From: Sphingomonas sp. 1F27F7B
GTDB lineage: Bacteria; Pseudomonadota; Alphaproteobacteria; Sphingomonadales; Sphingomonadaceae
Length of the DNA stretch: 64,000 nt
Reading direction: 5' to 3'
Assembly: GCF_005503355.1 (NCBI RefSeq)
Contig: NZ_SCMK01000021.1
Span: 27,193 to 91,192, forward strand
The number at the start of each line of letters is the position of its first letter. Position 1 is the first letter of the stretch. The notes below the pieces were generated by a model. The model made no database searches, was not told the origin of the DNA, and saw only the letters and a list, made by a program, of their open reading frames with translations. A program made the translations under genes and the position numbers. Of this stretch, positions 41,855-51,264 are shown piece after piece.

Positions 41855-44679
41855 AGCTTGGCCCCGCCCATCTTGTAGGTCAGCTGCACGTAGAAGCTGC
41901 GCCCCACGCCGTCGAACCACGAGATGTCGTAATAGGGATAGGCGCCATAGGTGCGGTCCTTGATCGGATTCTGGTCGAACAGATTGTTGATCGTGCCCGA
42001 CAGGCGGAAGCGATCGGTGATGTTGTACTGGGCCGACAGGTTGAAGAGATAGCTTTCCTTGATGAACGCATTCTCGTCGTAATTGGGCAGCCTGCCCAGG
42101 CGCTGCCCGGTCAGCGTCGTCGAGAATTTGCCGAGATCCCAGCTGAGGCTCGCCGTGCCCTTGTCGCGCGGGATGTCGTAGCCGCTGTCATAGGTGAGCT
42201 TGTCGACCACCGGATCGCCCGGATACTGGCGGATCGTGTGGTTGAGCACATAGGTGTAGCTCGCCGAGAGCGCGAAGGTGCCGATCCCGGCGGTGGGGAT
42301 ACGGAGATGCGCGGCGAAGTCGATGCCGTCGGTGGTCTCCTTCGCCACGTTGATCGGATTGATGAAGACGCCCTGGAGCTGCCCATCGAGCGCGCCGCCG
42401 ACATAGCGCTGCACGCGCGCCTTCGCGTCGAGGCAGGTGGGCGAATTGCCGTCGACCGGGCTGCCCGCCGCGGTCTGCCCGAGGCGGCAATCGGCTTCGT
42501 CGCGCAGGATGCTGTCGATGTTCATGTCGAGCACCTGGTTCTTCATCGCGACGCGGAAATAGTCGACCGAGACGTCGAAGCGCCGCGACGGCTGCCACAC
42601 CACGCCCGCATTGAGCGAAGTCGAAGTCTCCGGCCGCAGCCGCCGGTTGCCCGAACGGTGCGAGACGATGCCCTGATCGGCATAGCTGCAATCCGGCAAG
42701 GCGACGCCCGGCTCGTCCCTGCGGCAGAGATAATAATCGGTGCCGGAGGGATGGGTGTTGCCGGGCCCGCGGAAGACATAGTTGAGATCCGGCGCGCGGA
42801 AGCCGGTGCCATAGGCGCTGCGGAGCATCAGCGACTTGGTCGGCCGCACCACTGCGCCGAGATTATAGGTGAACTTGCCGAAGCCGTTGCCGGCGAAGCT
42901 GTAATGATCGTAGCGCGCCGCGGCATCGAGCTCGAGGAAGGAGAAGGCCGGGATGCGCAGCTCGCCGCCGGCGCCCCAGTGCTGGCGCGTCCCCTTCCCG
43001 TCCGAATCGACCAGCCCGACATAATATTGGGTCAGCGCGAGCGGATCGGGCTTCAGGTCATAGCCCTGGTTCCCCACTTCGGCGCTCACCGCGAAGCCGA
43101 CCGGGCCGCCGGGCAGGCGGAACAGCTCGGTATTGTTCACCGTGGCGGCGACGTTGTTGACCCAGGATTTGGGCCGGTAGATCGAATCGGCGGTGATCGA
43201 GCGATACTCGGCCGGCGTCAGCGGCGTGTAGAGCCGCGTCGGATTGGCGTTGAACTGGGCATAGCCCGAGTTCGGATCGACGCCGACCTGCGGGCCGAGG
43301 AAGAAGGCATTGGCCTTGGAGATCACCACCTGGGGGAAGGAAATCCGCGCGCTGTATTCGGCGTGGTTGAGGCTGAACTCATAGTTCCAGGTGCCGCCGA
43401 AGCTGCCCTTCACGCCGGGCGTGACGTTGTAGCTGAACGAGCGGTTGCGGGTCATGCCCACGTCGAACCCGCCCATTTCCTCGGGCGTGAATTGGCGGGT
43501 CCAATTGTCGAGCTGGTCGCCGCTGTCGGTGTCGCCGGGGGCCAGGTAATTGGGATTGTAGAAAGTGCCTTCCTCGTTCCCGTCGGGCGCGACGTACGAC
43601 CAGGACAGCACGTCGCGGAACAGCTTGAGGTTGGAATAGCTGGCCTGGAAGTCGAGGAACAGCTCGGCATGATCGCTCAGCGCATAGCCCATCGTACCGA
43701 AGCCGCTGGCCGATTGCCGCTTCGAGAGCATCGTGCCATAGGCGACCGACGCATTGCTGCCGCAGAAATAGCCGTCGCCGGAGATGGTATCGCGCCTCGG
43801 ACGCGCGGCATAATAAGTGGTGCCGCGATTGAGCGACGACAGCCGGTCGCACGTCGCCTTGCCGGGATTGATGTAATAGAGATATTCGTCGGCGCGCAGG
43901 AAAGTGCGGCGCGCCAGCGGGGCGCCGGTGGGATCGTCGGCGGTCGAATCCTGCAGCTTGCGCTGATATTGCCACAGCGGCCGCTGATCGAGCAGCTCGA
44001 TGCCGATCACGCCGTGAAAGCCGCCGGTCTCCCAGCCCGTGGTGAGGCTCAGCCGCTGCGACGATCCGCCGCCATGCTCGGTGGCGCCGTAGCGATAGTC
44101 GATGCGGGTGCCGTCGGGCTTGGACTTGAGCTGGAAATTGACCACGCCCGAGATCGCGTCGGATCCGTAGATCGCCGAGGCGCTGCCGCTCAATATCTCG
44201 ACTCGCTCGATCAGCCCCACCGGGATGTTCGAGATGTCGGTGAAATTGCCGTTGCCCTTGAAGGGCAGCGGGAAGTCGGCGATGCGGCGGCCGTTGACCA
44301 GCACCAGCGTGTGGTTGGGGCCGAGCCCGCGCAGATCGACCTGCTGCGCGCCGGGCGTGAAGTCGGCGCCGGAGAAGCTCTGCTGGCTCTGTGTCTCGCC
44401 GCCATTCTGGGTGATCGCGCGCAACACGTCGGGTACGCTCTGATAGCCGCTGCGCAGGATGTCGTCGGCCGTGATCGTCGTCACCGGCGCGGGGCCCTCG
44501 CCCTGGATGCGCGGGATGCGCGAGCCGAGCACGACGATCTGCCCCTCGCCCTGGCTCGCTTCCTGGCCGGCCGCCGGCACGGTCTGGTCGCTGGACGCCG
44601 CCTGCGCCATCGCCGCGACCGGGATTGCGATCAGGCTCGTTCCCGCCAGCGCCAGCGCTGCGAACTTCATGTACCGCAT
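41851..44679 (-). CDS. TonB-dependent receptor paired with the M20 peptidase
   Basis: Outer-membrane receptor, 942 aa. Signal peptide to about residue 26 (AMAQ), TonB box QIVVLGSR at about 47-54. The plug has HTLVLVNGRRIADFP and ASAIYGSDAISGVVNFQL. It ends in the barrel segment YVQLTYKMGGAKL. ATG 44679 is preceded by AGGGGGG with 7-base spacing; a more upstream ATG-like start at 44739 is less likely. No STN domain. It is the first gene of an operon with the CPG2-like peptidase and is transcribed divergently from the cyanophycinase-like gene, so peptide or acyl-glutamate uptake is a reasonable guess. Confidence 0.92.
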   Translation of the reverse strand: MRYMKFAALALAGTSLIAIPVAAMAQAASSDQTVPAAGQEASQGEGQIVVLGSRIPRIQGEGPAPVTTITADDILRSGYQSVPDVLRAITQNGGETQSQQSFSGADFTPGAQQVDLRGLGPNHTLVLVNGRRIADFPLPFKGNGNFTDISNIPVGLIERVEILSGSASAIYGSDAISGVVNFQLKSKPDGTRIDYRYGATEHGGGSSQRLSLTTGWETGGFHGVIGIELLDQRPLWQYQRKLQDSTADDPTGAPLARRTFLRADEYLYYINPGKATCDRLSSLNRGTTYYAARPRRDTISGDGYFCGSNASVAYGTMLSKRQSASGFGTMGYALSDHAELFLDFQASYSNLKLFRDVLSWSYVAPDGNEEGTFYNPNYLAPGDTDSGDQLDNWTRQFTPEEMGGFDVGMTRNRSFSYNVTPGVKGSFGGTWNYEFSLNHAEYSARISFPQVVISKANAFFLGPQVGVDPNSGYAQFNANPTRLYTPLTPAEYRSITADSIYRPKSWVNNVAATVNNTELFRLPGGPVGFAVSAEVGNQGYDLKPDPLALTQYYVGLVDSDGKGTRQHWGAGGELRIPAFSFLELDAAARYDHYSFAGNGFGKFTYNLGAVVRPTKSLMLRSAYGTGFRAPDLNYVFRGPGNTHPSGTDYYLCRRDEPGVALPDCSYADQGIVSHRSGNRRLRPETSTSLNAGVVWQPSRRFDVSVDYFRVAMKNQVLDMNIDSILRDEADCRLGQTAAGSPVDGNSPTCLDAKARVQRYVGGALDGQLQGVFINPINVAKETTDGIDFAAHLRIPTAGIGTFALSASYTYVLNHTIRQYPGDPVVDKLTYDSGYDIPRDKGTASLSWDLGKFSTTLTGQRLGRLPNYDENAFIKESYLFNLSAQYNITDRFRLSGTINNLFDQNPIKDRTYGAYPYYDISWFDGVGRSFYVQLTYKMGGAKL

Positions 44680-44709
44680 ATATCGACCCCCCTTTGCATT
44701 TGTGACATA

Positions 44710-44729
44710 TTGATAACGAGAGTGATCAA
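44710..44729. promoter_or_regulatory. Inverted repeat in divergent promoter, candidate AsnC site
   Basis: TTGAT (44710-44714) and ATCAA (44725-44729) form an inverted repeat around a 10-base centre. They lie in the AT-rich 106-base divergent gap between the receptor/M20 operon and the cyanophycinase/AsnC operon. Lrp/AsnC proteins favour such AT-rich dyads and often control their own divergent promoters. Confidence 0.4.
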
Positions 44730-44785
44730 AATGAAACAATAAAAATGCAGTTTGGGCATAACATACGAACGAATTGAAAAGGACT

Positions 44786-45784
44786 ATGGCCTTGAAGACA
44801 CTGTTGCGCCTCGCGCTGGCCGTCCTCGCCCTCCTCGCGCCGGCGGCGGCACCGGCCCGACCGGACGGGAGCTACAGCTATTATGCGGTCGGCGACCTTG
44901 CCGCGGCGCGGCGCGGCGCGACCGCGCCGGCCCTGATGCTCGTGGGCGGCGGCGACTGGGACTACGGCGCCTTCCGCTGGTTCGCCGAGCGGGCCGGGCA
45001 CGGCCATATCGTCGTGCTGCGCGCCTCGGGCGAGGGCCAGGCCGGCGAGGAGATCTACCGTCAGGTCGGCGGCGTCGCTTCGGTCCAGACGATCGTCTTC
45101 CACAGCCGGGCGGCGGCGAACGATACGCGCGTGCTCGACATCCTCGCCCGCGCCGACGGCATCTTCATCGCGGGCGGCGACCAGGCCAATTACGTCCGCT
45201 ACTGGAAGGACACCCCCATCGCCCGCGCGCTCGACGCACATGTCCGCAAGGGGCGTCCGCTCGGCGGCACCAGCGCCGGTCTCGCGATCCTGGGCGGCAC
45301 CGCTTATGGCGCCATGGACGGCGGCAGCATCGACAGCCCGGCGGCACTCGCCGATCCCGGCGGGGCGGCAGTGACTCTGGTCACCGGCTTCCTGCACCTG
45401 CCGCGCATGGGCCATATCGTAACCGACACGCACTTCGCCAAGCGCGACCGGCTCGGCCGGCTCGTGGCGTTCGTCGCCAAGGCCCGGCTGCACGACCCTC
45501 GCGCAGTGGGCCTGGGCGTCGACGAGGGCGCCGCGCTCTGCGTCGAGGCGGATGGCAGCGCGAAGCTCCACGCCCCGCCGGGCGGCCATGCCTGGCTGGT
45601 CCAGCCGCGCGGCGCCCCGCGCCTCCGCCCCGGCAAGCCACTCGACTGGAACAGCGTGCAGGTCACCGGGATCGCCCCCGATGGCGCGCTGGACCTGAAC
45701 ACGCTCCAGGTCACCCGGCCCGCCTTCGGCGGTGTGGCGCGCGTCGCCGGGGGCAAGCTGATCGGAGCGCCGGAGCCGAAATGA
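44786..45784 (+). CDS. Exported cyanophycinase-like S51 serine peptidase
   Basis: Serine peptidase of the S51/cyanophycinase family, 332 aa, with a signal peptide (to about residue 24), so it acts in the periplasm or outside. The nucleophile Ser163 lies in GGTSAGLAILGG. GIFIAGGDQANYVRYW, TDTHFAKRDRLGRL and GLGVDEGAAL are family signatures with the likely catalytic His and Glu. Cyanophycinases cut beta-Asp-Arg isopeptide polymers; relatives act on other alpha- or beta-aspartyl peptides. AAAAGGA precedes the ATG at 44786. It overlaps the AsnC-type regulator by ATGA. Confidence 0.86.
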   Translation: MALKTLLRLALAVLALLAPAAAPARPDGSYSYYAVGDLAAARRGATAPALMLVGGGDWDYGAFRWFAERAGHGHIVVLRASGEGQAGEEIYRQVGGVASVQTIVFHSRAAANDTRVLDILARADGIFIAGGDQANYVRYWKDTPIARALDAHVRKGRPLGGTSAGLAILGGTAYGAMDGGSIDSPAALADPGGAAVTLVTGFLHLPRMGHIVTDTHFAKRDRLGRLVAFVAKARLHDPRAVGLGVDEGAALCVEADGSAKLHAPPGGHAWLVQPRGAPRLRPGKPLDWNSVQVTGIAPDGALDLNTLQVTRPAFGGVARVAGGKLIGAPEPK

Positions 45785-46218
45785 CGCTGCGGTCCGAAGA
45801 AATCGATCCCCGGATCCTCGCGCTGCTGCGCGAGGATGCCCGGCGCAACGTCTCCGAACTGGCCACGGCGCTGGGCGTCTCCCGCACCGCGATCTACAGC
45901 AGCATCGAGCGGCTCGAGCGGCAGGGCACGATCGTCGGATACACGGTGCGCCTGGGCGAGGACTATGACCGCAGCCTCATCCGCGCCCATGTGATGGTGA
46001 AGCTCTATCCCAAGGCCACGCAGGCGACGATCGACCAGCTGATGACGATGCCGGCGGTGGCCGGGCTCTATGCGATCTCCGGCGAATATGACCTGATCGC
46101 CGTCATCGAGGCACCGCACGTCAACCGGCTGAACGACCTGCTCGATGCGATCGGAGCGATGGAAGGGGTGGAGCGCACCACTTCCTCGGTCATCCTCGCG
46201 ACCAAACTCCAGCGCTGA
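45781..46218 (+). CDS. Lrp/AsnC-family transcriptional regulator
   Basis: Feast/famine regulator, 145 aa. Helix-turn-helix at about 24-48 (SELATALGVSRTAIYSSIERL) and a C-terminal RAM ligand-binding domain (about 65-140: AHVMVKLYPKATQ, VAGLYAISGEYDLIAVIEA). Such proteins sense amino acids. Translational overlap with the cyanophycinase-like peptidase suggests it senses a product such as Asp, Arg or Glu and controls the divergent operons at 41851 and 44786. The longer upstream open frame is a shadow of the peptidase gene. The gene ends inside the palindrome at 46209-46235. Confidence 0.9.
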   Translation: MTLRSEEIDPRILALLREDARRNVSELATALGVSRTAIYSSIERLERQGTIVGYTVRLGEDYDRSLIRAHVMVKLYPKATQATIDQLMTMPAVAGLYAISGEYDLIAVIEAPHVNRLNDLLDAIGAMEGVERTTSSVILATKLQR

Positions 46219-46235
46219 CGACCGGTCAGCGCTGG
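46209..46235. terminator. Shared bidirectional terminator spanning two stop codons
   Basis: CCAGCGCTGAC (46209-46219) is perfectly complementary to GTCAGCGCTGG (46225-46235) around a 5-base loop. The left arm contains the AsnC stop codon (46216-46218) and the right arm contains the stop of the convergent FecR gene (46226-46228). Because of the symmetry both proteins end in Gln-Arg. There is no T-run, so termination strength is uncertain. Confidence 0.65.
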
Positions 46236-47137
46236 CGGGATTCGATGGCGACCGCGCCCGGATTGGCGATGAGATCGCGGATCGCGGCCGTATCCCCCTG
46301 GTTGACCACGCCATAGACGCGCACCGATCCAGCGCGCGGATCGGTCAATATCAGGCGGTCCTTCGCATAGCGGTTCACCTCTTCGATGACTTCGCTCAGC
46401 GGCTCGCCCCGGAAGACCAGCCGCCCGCGCGTCCAGGCAACGGCGCTGTCGGCATCGATATCGGCCGCCTGCCGGATGAAGCCCGTGTCGCCGCCCATGC
46501 CCTTGGCGATGCCGAACGACAGGCGCTCGCCCTTGTGCGCCAGCTTCTCGATGGGCTCCGCACTGCCTCGCCGCCCCGGCTCGGACAGGGCGACACGCAC
46601 CACGCCCTCGACGACAGTCACCTTGGCCTCGCCCTTGCCCACGCTCACATCGAACATCGTGCCGACGGCGACGACCTCGCCGTGCCGGGTCTCGACGACA
46701 AAGGGGCGGCTCTTGTCGTGCGCCACCTTGAACAGCGCCTCCCCGGCCACCAGCCGCAGCCGGCGCTCGCGCGGCGCATAGGCGACGTCGACTCGGCTGT
46801 CCGCCGCCAGGGTCACCACCGATCCGTCGCTGAACGCGATCCGCCGACGCTCGGCATGGCCGGTCGCGACGCTCTGCACCGTTTCCCGCGCGGTCCGCGG
46901 ATGCGACAGCCAGAAGGTGCCGCCGACCACCGCCAGCGCGGCGATCCCCGCCGCTGCCCGGCCCAGCCAGGCGGGCCGCTGCCGCACCGGTGCCGCGCCG
47001 GGGCGCTCGAACTCGCCGAGCCAATTCCAGAAAGCCGAGGCCTCGGCCCGGTCCGCCGGATGGAGATCGGCATCCCGCCCGTCCAGGAACGCGTCGAACA
47101 CCGCGGGCGCGCGCTTGCCGAGATTGCGTTCGCTCAT
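46226..47137 (-). CDS. FecR-family anti-sigma/signal transducer 2
   Basis: Inner-membrane FecR-type protein, 303 aa. The N-terminal sigma-binding domain covers about 1-55, with one membrane segment at about 60-78 (AAAGIAALAVVGGTFWL). The periplasmic FecR domain (about 95-190) includes RRIAFSDGSVVTLAADSRVDV and GEALFKVAHDKSRPFVVE, and an STN-like C-terminal part follows (LVFRGEPLSEVIEEVNRY). It should transmit the signal from the STN receptor at 47851 to the sigma factor at 47134. Its ATG overlaps the sigma stop (ATGA at 47134-47137). Confidence 0.9.
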   Translation of the reverse strand: MSERNLGKRAPAVFDAFLDGRDADLHPADRAEASAFWNWLGEFERPGAAPVRQRPAWLGRAAAGIAALAVVGGTFWLSHPRTARETVQSVATGHAERRRIAFSDGSVVTLAADSRVDVAYAPRERRLRLVAGEALFKVAHDKSRPFVVETRHGEVVAVGTMFDVSVGKGEAKVTVVEGVVRVALSEPGRRGSAEPIEKLAHKGERLSFGIAKGMGGDTGFIRQAADIDADSAVAWTRGRLVFRGEPLSEVIEEVNRYAKDRLILTDPRAGSVRVYGVVNQGDTAAIRDLIANPGAVAIESRQR

Positions 47138-47667
47138 GCGCCGCGCTCCATCAGATGCGCGAGCCGGTCATAGAGATGCGCGACTGCGTGGTTGAGGTGC
47201 TTCTGCACCATGCGCGGGGAAATGCCGAGCTCGCGGGCGATCTCGCCGGTGCCGCGCTCGTCGAAGCGCCGCATCACGAACACTTCCCGGCAGCGGGGCG
47301 ACAATTCTTCCAGCGCCGCTTCGAGCGCTGCCTGGAGATCGGCGACGCAGCGCCGGTCTTCCTGCGACGGCCGCACCGGCGGATGGATCTCGGGGCCCAG
47401 CGGCACGACCGGCAGCGCACGGCGGTGCCGATCGGCAATCAGATTGGCGGCGATGCGGAAGAGATAGGCCTGGGGCTCGTCCACGGTCCGCTCGCGCGCG
47501 CTCGCGACGAGCCGGGCACAGGCTTCCTGCACCAGATCCTCGACTTCAGCCGCATCGTCGACCCGGCGCGCGACGAACGCGCGCAGCGCCGCGCGATAGG
47601 AATCGAACGCGCCGTCCTCCGACTCCGAAGCCGCCTGCATCTCTGGTCGTCCGGCGGCCAAGCCCAT
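47134..47667 (-). CDS. ECF sigma factor (FecI-like) 2
   Basis: FecI-group sigma factor of about 177 aa. Region 2 includes VEDLVQEACARLVAS and QAYLFRIAANLIADRHRR. Region 4 includes LSPRCREVFVMRRFDERGT and the helix-turn-helix EIARELGISPRMVQKHLNHAV. The start is unclear. The ATG at 47667 sits right against GGGAGG, which is too close; a TTG two codons in (47661) has ideal spacing; and the ATG at 47640 also leaves the whole sigma domain intact. It is divergent from the receptor at 47851, the expected target. Confidence 0.86.
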   Translation of the reverse strand: MGLAAGRPEMQAASESEDGAFDSYRAALRAFVARRVDDAAEVEDLVQEACARLVASARERTVDEPQAYLFRIAANLIADRHRRALPVVPLGPEIHPPVRPSQEDRRCVADLQAALEAALEELSPRCREVFVMRRFDERGTGEIARELGISPRMVQKHLNHAVAHLYDRLAHLMERGA

Positions 47668-47850
47668 ACCTCCCTGTCGCGCACCAGCGCATATTCCTCC
47701 TGCCATGACGCGCGGTTACGGCAAAGGCGAACCTTGCAAGGACGCAACACCCGAAAAAAATTTAGTCCAATTTGGTTCGCGTGTGGGGACCCCCAGCGTC
47801 ATAAACCATGATTGCCGCGTCCAGGCATCGATTCAGGGGGGTCGATATCC

Positions 47851-50800
47851 ATGAACACACGCCAACTGCTTCTCGCCACCGTTGCCGCCTTCGTCGCCGT
47901 TCCCGCCGCCGCGCAGGCGCGCGAGGCTGTGCGCCACGAGATCCATTTCTCGGGCGGAAGCCTCGACAGCGCGCTGATGCAGGTCGCCCAGCAGACGGGG
48001 GTGCAGCTGGTCTTCACCGATCCGGCGATCGCCCGGATCAAGGCGCCGCGGCTCGACGGCCGATACACGATCCGCGACGCTCTCGAGCTGCTGCTCGGCA
48101 ACAGCCGCTACACCTATCGCTTCACCGGCCCGAACAGCGTGCGCGTGATGCCACGCGGCGACGCCCAGCCGGCGGCCCGCCCTGTCGCGCTCTATCAGGA
48201 CAGCCCTGCCCCCGCGCCGACCGGCGACCAGCAGGCAGCGGCCGAGACCGCCAGCGTCGAGCAGGCCGTGAACGGTGACGAAGCGCCCCCGCCCGAGATC
48301 GTGGTGGTCGGCTCGCAGATCCGCGGCAGCAAGGTGACCGCCGCCCTGCCGGTGACGGTGGTCGACGAAGCGCAGATCGGCGCGACCGGCGCGACGTCGG
48401 GCGACGAACTGTTCCGCTCGATCCCGCAGCTCGGCGACGTCAGCTTCAACAGCTCCTATCTGCCGAACAGCTCCAACTCGGCGCGCGGCGACGTGGGCTC
48501 GATCAACCTGCGCAACCTCGGCGTCGGCAACACGCTGGTGCTGCTCAACGGCCGCCGCGTGGTCAATCACCCCACGAGCCGCGCCGACGACAATCTGGTG
48601 CCGGTGCTGACGGTCAACACCAACGCGATCCCCGTCTTCGGGCTGGAGCGCATGGAAGTGCTGCGCGACGGCGCCGCGGCGATCTATGGCTCGGACGCGG
48701 TCGCCGGCGTGGTCAACACCGTGCTCAAGACCGACTATAGCGGCGTGGAGCTGGAGGGTCAGGTCGGCTGGGGCCAAGGCTCTCGCCTGTTCGAGACCAA
48801 CACCCATCTGCTCGCCGGCCGCAATCTGGGCGATCGCGGCAACATCACGCTGTTCGCGAGCTACGACAAGCGCGACGGCGTGGTCGCAAGCGACTTCGAC
48901 TATACGCGTTCGAACGACAATCGTCCGCTCTTCGTCGGTACCCGTTTCGAGGGCGCGACCTCGCTCGACGGCCGCTCGACGATCACGCCCTGGGGCTCGT
49001 TCCAGACGGTGGGCAATGTGGTGGTGCGCCAGGGCACGACCGCGCTCACCAATACCTCGGGCCAGTTCCACATCCAGCCCACCAGCTTCGCCGGCTGCGC
49101 GGCCGGCGGCGCGGGCACGATCGGCGGCACCAACTGCGTCGCCACCGGCACCAGCTCGGCCGCGGCGATCCGCGAGCTGCGCTTCGATGCGCCGCTCGCC
49201 TTCAACACCAACGTCACGCCCAATATTCGCCGCATCAACCTGTTCCTGAACGGCCATTACGAGCTGGGCGGCGGCGTCGAGCTGTTCGGCGAGGCCGGCT
49301 ATTACAACGGCCAGAGCAACAGCATCCAGGCATCGAGCGGCACGCTCTCCTCGGGCCCGCTGACGATCGCCGCCAATGCCTATTACAACCCGTTCGGCCC
49401 GGTCGGCAGCCCCAACCGCTTGCCCGGCATCAACGCCGCGGCCACCGGCCAGGCAATCACGCTGTCGAGCTATAATTTCGCCGATGTCGGCCCCAACCAT
49501 GTCGACGTGCTCAACACCCAGTATCGCCTGCTCGGCGGCCTGCGGTTCAAGGCGCTCGGCTTCGAATGGGAGAGCGCCGCGCTCTATTCGGAAGCGCGGG
49601 TGCGCGACACGTCCGACGGGATCAGCCAGACGCTGCTCCAGCGCCAGATCAACCTGACCACGCCGGACGCCTACAACCCGTTCAACGGCAGCGGCATCAC
49701 GCCGCCGAGCGGCGCCGACAACACGCCGAGCAGCCTCGCGGCGATCAACGCGATCAAGATCAAGACCACGCGCGTCAGCCAGTCGACGCTGGCGATGTGG
49801 GACATCAAGGGCTCGACCACCGACCTGCTCCGCCTGCCCGGCGGCAATGTCGGCATCGCGATCGGCGGCGAAGTGCGCCGCGAGACCCAGCGCGACGACC
49901 GCGATCCGCGCGTCGACGGGACGATCCAGTTCACCGATTCGATCACCGGCGCGGTCAACGGATCGGACCTGGTCGGCACCAGCCCCTCGCCCGACACCAG
50001 CGGCCGGCGCACCGTCGCCGCCGCCTATCTCGAGCTGGCGGTGCCGGTGATATCGCCGGACATGCACATCCCGCTGGTCCGCAACATCGAGCTCCAGCTC
50101 GCCGGCCGCTTCGAGCATTATTCGGACGTCGGCTCGGTCGCCAAGCCGAAGATCGCGGCCGCCTGGGACATCGTGCGCGGCCTGCGCCTGCGCGGCTCCT
50201 ATGCCGAAGGCTTCAAGGCACCGAACCTCGAGCAGATCAACGCGACGATGGTCACCCGCTCGAACACCCGCACCGACTGGGTCCGCTGCGAGGCGCAACT
50301 GCGCCAGCCGCCGTTCCTGGCCGATGGCGTCACGCCGAACCCGCTCCGCATCAGCAGCTTCGCCAATTGCTCGCAGGGCTTCGCCACCACCGCGCGGCGC
50401 TCCGGCAATCCCGACCTGAAGCCCGAACAGTCCAAGACCTGGACGGTCGGCGTCGTGCTCGAGCCGCACTTCCTCGATGCCGCGGTCGGCCGGATGACCT
50501 TCACCGCCGATTACTGGCATGTCAGCCAGAAGGGCATCGTCGGCCTGTTCGGCGAGGGCAATGCGCTGATCAACGACTATCTGCTGCGCGTGCAGGGATC
50601 GAGCGACCCCAATGTCATCCGCGCCGCGCCGACGGCGGAGGACAATGCCCTGTTCGCCGGCACGGGCCTGGCGCCGGTCGGCCGCGTGCTCTACGTCAAA
50701 GACAAATACGTCAACCTGCTGCCGCAGGAGGCCGCGGGCGTCGATCTCGGCTTCAACTGGCGGCTGCCCGATTTCGGCGCGGGCAAGATCAGCCTGAACG

Positions 50801-51264
50801 CGAACGCCGCCTATCTCGACAAGTTCTTCCTCGAACCTTCGCCGCCGATCCAGAACCTGATCGCCGCACGTGCGGCGGGGACGATCAACGCCGGCACCAA
50901 CATCGCCGATGCGGGCGACCTGGTGCGCCAGAACGGCAAGCCGCGCTGGAAGGTCACCGGCTCGATCACCTGGGAGAAGGGCCCGTTCCAGATCGGCGGC
51001 TTCACCCAATATACGAGCGACGTCCAGGATACCGGCCTGATCGATTCGGCCGGCGCCGCCTGGCTGATCGAGGATCGGATGACCTTCAACCTCTATGGCC
51101 AGGTCACGATCGGCAAGCGCGACAATGGCGGCCGCTATCGCCTGCGCATCGGCGTCCGCAACCTCACCAACGAATCGCCGCCGCTCAGCTCGAACGGCTT
51201 CCTCGGCTCGCTCTACAGTCCCTATGGCCGCTACTGGTACGCCAACATGCGGGCGAGCTTCTGA
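47851..51264 (+). CDS. TonB-dependent transducing receptor with STN domain 2
   Basis: Outer-membrane receptor, 1137 aa. Signal peptide to about residue 23, STN signalling domain at about 30-102 (IHFSGGSLDSALMQVAQQTG), linker, TonB box EIVVVGSQ at about 149-156. The plug has TLVLLNGRRVVNHP and AAIYGSDAVAGVVNTVL, and the barrel ends in MRASF. The start at 47851 has GGGGGG about 10 bases upstream. It is divergent from the sigma/FecR pair that it should activate. Its TGA shares a base with the ATG of the gamma-glutamyltransferase gene (TGATG at 51262-51266), so uptake and hydrolysis are coupled, pointing to gamma-glutamyl or similar peptides as ligand. Confidence 0.93.
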   Translation: MNTRQLLLATVAAFVAVPAAAQAREAVRHEIHFSGGSLDSALMQVAQQTGVQLVFTDPAIARIKAPRLDGRYTIRDALELLLGNSRYTYRFTGPNSVRVMPRGDAQPAARPVALYQDSPAPAPTGDQQAAAETASVEQAVNGDEAPPPEIVVVGSQIRGSKVTAALPVTVVDEAQIGATGATSGDELFRSIPQLGDVSFNSSYLPNSSNSARGDVGSINLRNLGVGNTLVLLNGRRVVNHPTSRADDNLVPVLTVNTNAIPVFGLERMEVLRDGAAAIYGSDAVAGVVNTVLKTDYSGVELEGQVGWGQGSRLFETNTHLLAGRNLGDRGNITLFASYDKRDGVVASDFDYTRSNDNRPLFVGTRFEGATSLDGRSTITPWGSFQTVGNVVVRQGTTALTNTSGQFHIQPTSFAGCAAGGAGTIGGTNCVATGTSSAAAIRELRFDAPLAFNTNVTPNIRRINLFLNGHYELGGGVELFGEAGYYNGQSNSIQASSGTLSSGPLTIAANAYYNPFGPVGSPNRLPGINAAATGQAITLSSYNFADVGPNHVDVLNTQYRLLGGLRFKALGFEWESAALYSEARVRDTSDGISQTLLQRQINLTTPDAYNPFNGSGITPPSGADNTPSSLAAINAIKIKTTRVSQSTLAMWDIKGSTTDLLRLPGGNVGIAIGGEVRRETQRDDRDPRVDGTIQFTDSITGAVNGSDLVGTSPSPDTSGRRTVAAAYLELAVPVISPDMHIPLVRNIELQLAGRFEHYSDVGSVAKPKIAAAWDIVRGLRLRGSYAEGFKAPNLEQINATMVTRSNTRTDWVRCEAQLRQPPFLADGVTPNPLRISSFANCSQGFATTARRSGNPDLKPEQSKTWTVGVVLEPHFLDAAVGRMTFTADYWHVSQKGIVGLFGEGNALINDYLLRVQGSSDPNVIRAAPTAEDNALFAGTGLAPVGRVLYVKDKYVNLLPQEAAGVDLGFNWRLPDFGAGKISLNANAAYLDKFFLEPSPPIQNLIAARAAGTINAGTNIADAGDLVRQNGKPRWKVTGSITWEKGPFQIGGFTQYTSDVQDTGLIDSAGAAWLIEDRMTFNLYGQVTIGKRDNGGRYRLRIGVRNLTNESPPLSSNGFLGSLYSPYGRYWYANMRASF

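Noticed and set aside
47833..51009. 1058-residue antisense frame over the second STN receptor
   Set aside because: Shadow of the receptor gene; composition typical of antisense frames in high-GC DNA.
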